A stretch of DNA of 64,000 nucleotides from Bacteroidota bacterium (GTDB lineage Bacteria; Bacteroidota; Ignavibacteria; Kapaibacteriales; UBA2268): NCBI GenBank assembly GCA_021780815.1, contig JAJXYC010000018.1, positions 1 to 64,000 of the forward strand, in the 5' to 3' direction. The translations under genes were made by a program, and so were the position numbers. The notes beneath the pieces were generated by a model. It had not been told where the DNA came from and did no database searches. It saw only the letters and a list, made by a program, of their open reading frames with translations. Shown one piece after another: positions 58,152 through 64,000 of this stretch (the stretch's first letter is position 1; each line of letters begins with the position of its first letter).

Positions 58152-59510
58152 ATGAAATTTAAAGTATTATTTTTAATATCTGTTTTTCTAATATTGAAAA
58201 GTGGATTAAATGCGGCTTCGCCAAAAGATGTTCTGAATGTGTCAAATTCATTTTATTCGAATAAACTTTGTTTGTATTCAACTTTTGTTTCTCAAAACAA
58301 AGACAACGATTCTTTAAAACTTTATGTTTTCTACAAACTTCCTTTAAATAATTACTTATTCGTTCAAAACAATAAAGGTAGTTATTTTGCAAGTTATACA
58401 TTAGAAGTTTCTTTTGCTGATGTTGACGGAGTTGTTCGTTTACATAAAATTATTACAGATACAATTTCATCACCAAAACCACAAGAAAATACATATAATT
58501 TTAATTTCCGTGAAGGTTTTTTTGAGTTTGATATTCCAAACCTAAATTACAATTTATCAGTACGCGCTATTGATAATAACACTAAAAATCAAGAGAAAAC
58601 TAATTTAATTTATCTTAATAAAACTACTACACAGAACAAAGTTAATGAATTCTCGTATTTGTTTACAGAAAAAGATGCTAATAACAATTATTCGCCAATT
58701 ATTTTAAATAATGCTTTGAATTTTTCTGCCAATCCAATACGGATATATTTTTCTTTAAATCCGAAGTTTGTTACAACGGCAAATAAAATACAAATCAAAA
58801 AAATTCAAAAAGAAGAATCAAATTATTGGGCAAATAATTCCAATTATGACGGCAATTTAATTCCTGCTGAAAATAATTCTTTATCGGTTATTGATAAAGG
58901 AAATAATCAAATTACTGTTGATATTGCCGAAAATGCAGAGACAAAGGTCTCTGCTGGAAGCAATTTTAATGAAAATCCCACTTTATTTTATTTAGATTTT
59001 CCAAATAATAATTTTGTGCCTGGTGAATATGAAGTTAAAATCACGAATAACTGGAAAGATACACTTGTTGCTAACATTAATTGTGTCTGGGACGACGAAC
59101 CTTTAAGTTTGAAAAATATAAGATTTGCCCAACAAATCTCCCGTATTTTCTTAAATGAAGATGAAATGGATAAAATCACTTCTGGGGATAATGTTGAATC
59201 TTTTCAAAATTTAATTAAAGTATGGGAAAAGTTTAATCCTAATCCAAAAGTAGTATATAACGATGCAATGGTTCAATTTTACAAAAGGGTAGATTACGCA
59301 TATTTCAATTATGGTACTTTCTCTGAAAGAAATGGATCTGCATCCGATAAAGGAAAAATTTACATTCTTTATGGAAAGCCTGATAATATAAAACAAACTT
59401 TTCGTAATGGCAAATTATATGAAATTTGGACATACGAAAAGCTTATTAAAGAATTTTCTTTTGAATCTGTTGATTCTGGAATTTTTAAATTGGTCGATTT
59501 AAAACAATAA
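58152..59510 (+). CDS. GWxTD-type domain protein, exported
   Basis: 452 aa with a signal peptide (KFKVLFLISVFLILKSGLNA). The first 320 residues look beta-rich and unremarkable. The C-terminal domain (about 335-452) has the layout of GWxTD domains found in Ignavibacteria and relatives: FYKRVDYAYFNYG, then RNGSASDKGKIYILYGKPDN, IYEIW-like end (YEIWTYEK). The name-giving GWxTD is GSASD here. The function of the family is unknown. No gap separates it from ruvX. Confidence 0.75.
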   Translation: MKFKVLFLISVFLILKSGLNAASPKDVLNVSNSFYSNKLCLYSTFVSQNKDNDSLKLYVFYKLPLNNYLFVQNNKGSYFASYTLEVSFADVDGVVRLHKIITDTISSPKPQENTYNFNFREGFFEFDIPNLNYNLSVRAIDNNTKNQEKTNLIYLNKTTTQNKVNEFSYLFTEKDANNNYSPIILNNALNFSANPIRIYFSLNPKFVTTANKIQIKKIQKEESNYWANNSNYDGNLIPAENNSLSVIDKGNNQITVDIAENAETKVSAGSNFNENPTLFYLDFPNNNFVPGEYEVKITNNWKDTLVANINCVWDDEPLSLKNIRFAQQISRIFLNEDEMDKITSGDNVESFQNLIKVWEKFNPNPKVVYNDAMVQFYKRVDYAYFNYGTFSERNGSASDKGKIYILYGKPDNIKQTFRNGKLYEIWTYEKLIKEFSFESVDSGIFKLVDLKQ

Positions 59511-59524
59511 AGTTGTTTTAATTA

Positions 59525-59740
59525 TTATTTTGTATCACCTTTTGTTTTACTTGTATTTATTTTAAATGGTAAATACAAAGGGCAAAATGCAACAATAGAT
59601 GTCGTGATTAGAACAATACCCAAAATCAAAAAGATTACTGAAAGAGTAGAATTTACTCCCATAATCACTGACACAATTAATAAGATAAATCCAAGAGTGA
59701 GTCTAATGAATTTATCAATGGTTCCAACATTTTTTATCAT
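59525..59740 (-). CDS. DUF2892 (YgaP-type) small membrane protein
   Basis: 71 aa. Begins MIKNVGTIDKFIRLTLGFIL, the DUF2892 signature (N-V-G-x-x-D-R/K-x-I-R), with two hydrophobic helices (about 12-30 and 33-50) and C-P-L near the end. AAAGGAG lies 7 bp before the ATG, one of the strongest SD sites here. Family members often accompany rhodanese or redox genes; none is adjacent. Confidence 0.85.
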   Translation of the reverse strand: MIKNVGTIDKFIRLTLGFILLIVSVIMGVNSTLSVIFLILGIVLITTSIVAFCPLYLPFKINTSKTKGDTK

Positions 59741-59767
59741 AAAAACTCCTTTAATAAAAATAAAAAA

Positions 59768-60508
59768 TTATACAAGGGAAAACCCAATATTATAAAATGG
59801 ACAATCTTCTCTACCACAAGATTTGTTTCTTAAAGAGAACGTGCATTTAGGTTCAGAGATAATTAAATTAAGATTATAATTATCATTTAAAAATTTAGAT
59901 GTTACCCGCAATGAGATGTAAGTATCTCTCTTGCAACAACGAGAAAGTCCGATTTCGTCAATTTGTCTGATACTTTCATTTTTAACAAAATCTGAAAATT
60001 CATTTATTTTTTCAGTTGATTCTTCTCCTTCTAAATACATTTTTAGAAATATGCTTGAACCAATTGCTCCACCACAAGTTCCTGCAATTAACGAGCATTG
60101 ATGAGGTGCTTCTCTTTGAATTTTTTCGTCTAATTTATTTAAGGTTTCCTCTAAATTGCCAAATTTATTTGTTCTATTATTTACTATTGTCGTTAAAACA
60201 GCAGGAGTAAGAAAATGATGTTCGGCACCGTGCATCCTGATTATAGGCGTATTCATTATTTTAACTGCTAAATCAATTGCATTAACGTCTGTATAATCCA
60301 AACATACTTTTTTAATAAAACTATTTACGGGAATGGAAAGGCAAGTATCGCAAATATAATGACCATTTACGCATTGGTGTGATGCAGTGCCAACTTTTCC
60401 ACAATAATCGCATTTTGTTTCTATTGGATTTTCTAATTTCAGTAAATCTTCACCACAAAGAATACAAGTCGCTTTTTCAAAATCTTCGTATTTTTCAATT
60501 ATTGCCAT
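59768..60508 (-). CDS. DUF5714 family metal-binding protein
   Basis: 246 aa. The N-terminus carries zinc-ribbon-like cysteines: CILCGED, CDYCGKVG, CVNGHYICDTC. Later, conserved MHGAEHHFLTPAV, APHQCSLIAGTCGGAIG and LSRCCKRDTY, and a final cysteine set KSCGREDCPFY. This matches the DUF5714 layout. The cysteine-rich ends suggest bound iron-sulphur or zinc; the reaction is not known. It lies just upstream of the DUF2892 gene on the minus strand, 27 bp away. Confidence 0.72.
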   Translation of the reverse strand: MAIIEKYEDFEKATCILCGEDLLKLENPIETKCDYCGKVGTASHQCVNGHYICDTCLSIPVNSFIKKVCLDYTDVNAIDLAVKIMNTPIIRMHGAEHHFLTPAVLTTIVNNRTNKFGNLEETLNKLDEKIQREAPHQCSLIAGTCGGAIGSSIFLKMYLEGEESTEKINEFSDFVKNESIRQIDEIGLSRCCKRDTYISLRVTSKFLNDNYNLNLIISEPKCTFSLRNKSCGREDCPFYNIGFSLV

Positions 60509-60623
60509 AATTTTCTCAATTGCAAATTTTTAATTCTATAAATTATAAAAAAAATCTCAATAATCAATTTTTAGTTTAAACGAAAAATTTAAAAAATTAT
60601 TAAAAAAAATATTATATATGAAA

Positions 60624-61730
60624 TTAATTTTTGAAAATATCTTTTAAAATTAAATTTACAGCTTTAACTGGATTTATTTTTAGTTCGGATATGTCTTGCT
60701 GAATTTGTTTGATGTTACTTTGTATGGATAAATTGCTAAATAATGATAGATGAATGGCTTCATTTAAAAGAGAATTAAACCAATCAAGTAATTGCTTTTG
60801 TCTTTGTTTTTGGAAGAAATTATTTTGTTGAACTATTTGCAAAAATTTTTCAATTTCAGCCCAAGATTCGATAATTCCCAAGTTGGTTATAGCCGAAGCA
60901 ATTGAAACAGTAGGTATAAAATCGGGGACATAGTGCGAAAGTATATGTAAAGCATTTCTATACGACGCTTGTGTTATCTGAGCTTTATAAAAATTATCAC
61001 CTTCTGCTTTGTTGATAATAATACCGTCAGCAAGTTCAATAATCCCTTTTTTAATTCCTTGCAATTCATCGCCGGCACCGGGTAAAAGAAGGACTAAAAA
61101 ATAATCAACCATTGAACGCACAGTAACTTCACTTTGTCCAACGCCCACAGTTTCTATGATTATTATATTGAAACCTGCCGCTTCGCAAAGCAACATAGTT
61201 TCACGTGTTTTTCGAGCAACTCCACCTAATGTTCCCGACGACGGTGAAGGTCTGATAAAAGCATTTTTATCTCGTGCAAGTTCTTCCATTCTTGTTTTAT
61301 CTCCAAGTATAGAACCTTTGGATTTTGTGCTCGATGGGTCTATTGCTAAAACAGCAACTTTATTCCCTTGTCCAGTTAAATATTTACCTAATGCTTCAAT
61401 AAATGTACTTTTACCAACACCTGGTGAACCGGTGATGCCAATTCGTATTGATTTCCCGGTATAAGGCAAAATCTTCTCAATGAGATTTTGAGCAATTTCT
61501 GTATGTTGTGCAGAATTACTTTCAATTAACGTAATCGCTCTTGAAAGGATTACTCTATCACTAAGTAAAATTCCTTTTTCATAATCTTCTATTGAAAGGG
61601 ATACTGATTTTTGAGGTTTTTGAATAATATTCTTTTCTGTTTTGTTTTCAGATGAAGTAAGGAAAGAAGCAAATGCCTCGTTATTATTTTGAGGCACCCA
61701 CTCAGGTTTCTTTGTCTCTTCTTTCTGCAT
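60624..61730 (-). CDS. meaB: Methylmalonyl-CoA mutase-associated GTPase MeaB
   Basis: 368 aa G3E GTPase that protects and reloads cobalamin in methylmalonyl-CoA (or similar) mutases. Walker A is TGSPGVGKSTF, then AVLAIDPSSTKSKGSILGDK and the ETVGVGQSEV switch and NKAEGDN. The N-terminal lysine-rich part is longer than usual. The mutase is not in the window. It follows valS by 18 bp on the same strand. The 60509-60623 space after it is AT-rich with nothing recognisable. Confidence 0.93.
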   Translation of the reverse strand: MQKEETKKPEWVPQNNNEAFASFLTSSENKTEKNIIQKPQKSVSLSIEDYEKGILLSDRVILSRAITLIESNSAQHTEIAQNLIEKILPYTGKSIRIGITGSPGVGKSTFIEALGKYLTGQGNKVAVLAIDPSSTKSKGSILGDKTRMEELARDKNAFIRPSPSSGTLGGVARKTRETMLLCEAAGFNIIIIETVGVGQSEVTVRSMVDYFLVLLLPGAGDELQGIKKGIIELADGIIINKAEGDNFYKAQITQASYRNALHILSHYVPDFIPTVSIASAITNLGIIESWAEIEKFLQIVQQNNFFQKQRQKQLLDWFNSLLNEAIHLSLFSNLSIQSNIKQIQQDISELKINPVKAVNLILKDIFKN

Positions 61731-61748
61731 ATTGTATTGAAGATTTAC

Positions 61749-64000
61749 CTAATTAGTAATTTGTTTTATTTTTTCTAAATTATTTTGAACTTTATCCCTT
61801 GAACTTATCATATTTGTCAATTTTTCTTTTTCGTAATTAATAATTTCGGGATTTGCATTTGCTAAAAATTTATCATTAGATAGTTTTTTCTCTGTTGATT
61901 GGATATTATTACTCAATCTAGATATTTCCTTTTCCAATCGCTTTATTTCACTATCTAAATCTATCTTTGAATCTAAAACTAGACTAATTTCTATATCCCG
62001 TATAACACTTGTAATTATGTTCTTTGGGATTTGAGCGGAATTAATATTAACCTCAGAACATTTTGCTAAATCTGCAATAGGTTTTTGTATAGAACGAAAA
62101 GCTTTTTCAATATCTTTGTTATGAATATTTAAATAAACAGGCAAAGACACTGATGGCGGAATTTCTATTGATGAACGCAAACTACGGATTTCTTCTACTG
62201 TTAATTGGATTATTTCGAAAGTATTTTCTACTGTTTCTGATGTTAATATCTTATATCCTTTTGGGAAAGGTCGTTTTGAGATACTTTCAACATTCCCTTT
62301 CTGGAACAATAAATGCCAAAGTTCTTCTGAAATAAAAGGCATTACAGGATGTATTAGAGATAAAATATCTTCAAAAATTGATAAAGCAAAAGTAATATCA
62401 ATAAATTTATCTTGTTCATTAGAAGTTTCAGAAAATGCTACTTTTACAGATTCGAGATACCAGTCGCAAAAGTCTTTCCAGATAAAATCATAAATTAGTT
62501 TAGTAAATTCATTTAATTTATAATTATCCAGTGATTCATTTACTCTAATTAAAGCAGAATGTAATTTGGAGACAATCCATTTATCAGCAAAAGAAAATTT
62601 ACTTTTAGCATCAAATTTTATATTAATATTTGAAAAATCTAATTGCTCATATTTCAATTTTAAAAATCGTGCGGCATTCCAAATTTTATTTGCAAAATTA
62701 CGACCAATTTCCATAGAAGGGATATCTTGTGCTTTAACGTCCACATCCATTTTAATATCTTGTCCTAATGGAGAAAGATAAACCATAGTGAAGCGAACAG
62801 CGTCAGAACCATATTTAGCAATTATATTTAATGGGTCGGGAGAATTACCCAAAGATTTGGAAAGTTTTCTCCCTTTGCCGTCTCTTATTGTGGAAGTGAA
62901 ATAAACTTCTCTAAAAGGCAGTTCATCAACTAAATATAAAGTAGCCATAATCATTCTTGCGACCCAAAAGAATATAATGTCTGGTGCAGTAACGAGTAAA
63001 TCTGTTGGAAGAAATTTCATTACTGTTTCATTTTCATTATCATTCATTTGCCATCGCATAGTAGTTAAAGGCCAAAGCCAAGAAGAAAACCAAGTATCCA
63101 AAACATCTTCGTCTTGACGTAGCGGTACCTCTTCTTTTAAATTTAATTTATTTCTTGCTTCTGTTTCATTTTTAGCGGCAACAAAACTACCATCTTCTGT
63201 ATAATATACAGGGATACGATGTCCCCACCAAAGTTGCCTTGAAATACACCAATCTCGAATATTTTCCATCCAATGTTCGAAAGTTTTAACCCAATGATTT
63301 GGGTAAAATCTAATATATTTCCTTTTTACAATATTCAAAGCTTTTTCAGCAAGTGGTTGCATTTTAACAAACCATTGGTCACTCAAATATGGTTCAATAA
63401 CCTCGCCACCACGTTGAGAAAATCCAACATTATGAGTGTAATCATCAACTTTTGATAGCAAACCAAGTTCTTCAAGTTTTACAACAATTAATTTTCTTGC
63501 ACGAAAACGTTCTATTCCGTTATATTCACCTGTAACTTCATTTAATGTTCCGTCTGGATTAATTGAATTAATTTGAGGTAAATTATGTCTTTCGCCAATT
63601 TGGAAATCGTTCGGGTCATGTGCAGGAGTGATTTTAACGCAACCTGTTCCAAATACTGGGTCTGCATATTCATCAGCAATAATTGGTATTTCACGGTTTA
63701 CAAGAGGCACTATTACAGTTTTACCTATAAGGTGCTTGTAACGCTCATCATTAGGATTTACTGCAACAGCGACATCTCCAAAAATTGTTTCTGGACGAAC
63801 TGTTGCAACGATAAGATGTTCCTCACTATTTGGAAAATGATATTTTAAGAAATAAAGATGTTCTTTTACTTCCTTGTATTCAACTTCTTCATCTGAAAGT
63901 GCTGTTTGTGAGAGCGGCGACCAATTTATTATTCTTTTGCCTTTATAAATTAATCCTTCATCAAATAATTTAATAAAAACATCACGAACTAAATTGCTCG
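61749..64000 (-). CDS. valS: Valyl-tRNA synthetase (5' end missing)
   Basis: The reading frame continues without a stop to the window edge, so the gene is truncated there; the GTG at 63710 is internal. Upstream of it the frame reads HFPNSEEHLIVATVRPETIFGD and VAVNPNDERYKHLIGK, typical of the ValS editing domain (given in part). Then VDVLDTWFSSW-type motif (DEDVLDTWFSSWLWP), KMSKS as GRKLSKSLGNS, the anticodon-binding domain, and a C-terminal coiled coil. The HIGH motif lies outside. It is followed by meaB. Confidence 0.97.
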   Translation of the reverse strand, partial: SNLVRDVFIKLFDEGLIYKGKRIINWSPLSQTALSDEEVEYKEVKEHLYFLKYHFPNSEEHLIVATVRPETIFGDVAVAVNPNDERYKHLIGKTVIVPLVNREIPIIADEYADPVFGTGCVKITPAHDPNDFQIGERHNLPQINSINPDGTLNEVTGEYNGIERFRARKLIVVKLEELGLLSKVDDYTHNVGFSQRGGEVIEPYLSDQWFVKMQPLAEKALNIVKRKYIRFYPNHWVKTFEHWMENIRDWCISRQLWWGHRIPVYYTEDGSFVAAKNETEARNKLNLKEEVPLRQDEDVLDTWFSSWLWPLTTMRWQMNDNENETVMKFLPTDLLVTAPDIIFFWVARMIMATLYLVDELPFREVYFTSTIRDGKGRKLSKSLGNSPDPLNIIAKYGSDAVRFTMVYLSPLGQDIKMDVDVKAQDIPSMEIGRNFANKIWNAARFLKLKYEQLDFSNINIKFDAKSKFSFADKWIVSKLHSALIRVNESLDNYKLNEFTKLIYDFIWKDFCDWYLESVKVAFSETSNEQDKFIDITFALSIFEDILSLIHPVMPFISEELWHLLFQKGNVESISKRPFPKGYKILTSETVENTFEIIQLTVEEIRSLRSSIEIPPSVSLPVYLNIHNKDIEKAFRSIQKPIADLAKCSEVNINSAQIPKNIITSVIRDIEISLVLDSKIDLDSEIKRLEKEISRLSNNIQSTEKKLSNDKFLANANPEIINYEKEKLTNMISSRDKVQNNLEKIKQITN

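Noticed and set aside
63708-63710. GTG as the start of valS
   Set aside because: The reading frame continues upstream with clear ValS editing-domain sequence to the window edge.
1-64000. tRNA, rRNA, tmRNA or riboswitch
   Set aside because: No cloverleaf, CCA end or known riboswitch core was seen when reading the intergenic stretches.
1-64000. Mobile element, prophage or defence island
   Set aside because: No transposase, integrase, phage structural gene or restriction gene was found; gene content is core.

Overview
The window is AT-rich, densely coded DNA from a Gram-negative (diderm) bacterium. KdsB (LPS Kdo activation), SurA/PpiC-type periplasmic chaperones, an OmpA-like protein and a small beta-barrel show an outer membrane. 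The tail of a type IX secretion (T9SS) cargo protein at the left edge, a GWxTD-family protein and a candidate TTTG-N19-TAnnTTTG promoter before rplU point to the Bacteroidota/Chlorobiota (FCB) side of the tree, perhaps an Ignavibacteria- or Kapabacteria-like lineage. That placement is inferred; no rRNA or tRNA gene was found to test it.

Layout. 1-2.5 kb: T9SS cargo tail, terminator, kbl, a convergent TPR protein. 2.7-9.4 kb: proteostasis and translation genes (grpE-dnaJ, a ComEA-like HhH protein, rplU-rpmA, clpP-clpX, rarA). 9.4-15 kb: an FmdE-like protein, gatB, then a minus-strand pair of a methyltransferase and a YfhO-type membrane protein. 15-23.6 kb: a 1202-aa E1/E2-fused 2-oxoglutarate dehydrogenase/decarboxylase of the type best known from Actinobacteria, ferritin, OmpA-like protein, beta-barrel, pyk. 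23.7-34 kb: a RelA/SpoT homologue whose synthetase part looks dead, then a minus-strand series: small regulator-like protein, HDOD protein, soluble histidine kinase, dprA, polyprenyl synthase, AddB-like nuclease. 34-40 kb: nitrilase-family amidohydrolase, murC, PpiC and SurA. 40-47 kb: uvrA with a coupled unknown gene, then a TerB-like protein with a large chemoreceptor built from duplicated HAMP-like modules. 47-64 kb: kdsB, gatC, DUF3108 protein, purD-ptsH-ptsI, ligA with an overlapping GH13-like gene, queG/ruvX, GWxTD protein, DUF2892 and DUF5714 proteins, meaB and a truncated valS.

Most genes are core housekeeping. There is no prophage, insertion sequence, CRISPR array or recognisable defence island. 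The least ordinary items are the fused 2-oxoglutarate enzyme, the RSH protein that appears hydrolase-only, the translationally coupled regulator-HDOD-kinase trio, the poly-HAMP receptor with near-identical internal DNA repeats, a terminator lying inside an opposing gene, and 11-bp tandem repeats upstream of clpP and gatB. No intergenic gap exceeds about 300 bp; the longest (33876-34189, 5900-6141, 47180-47405, 10108-10319, 2533-2751) hold the terminators, repeats and promoter candidates listed. Many starts lack a clear Shine-Dalgarno, and several genes (rarA, ptsI, the GH13-like gene, the histidine kinase) seem to start with TTG or GTG.
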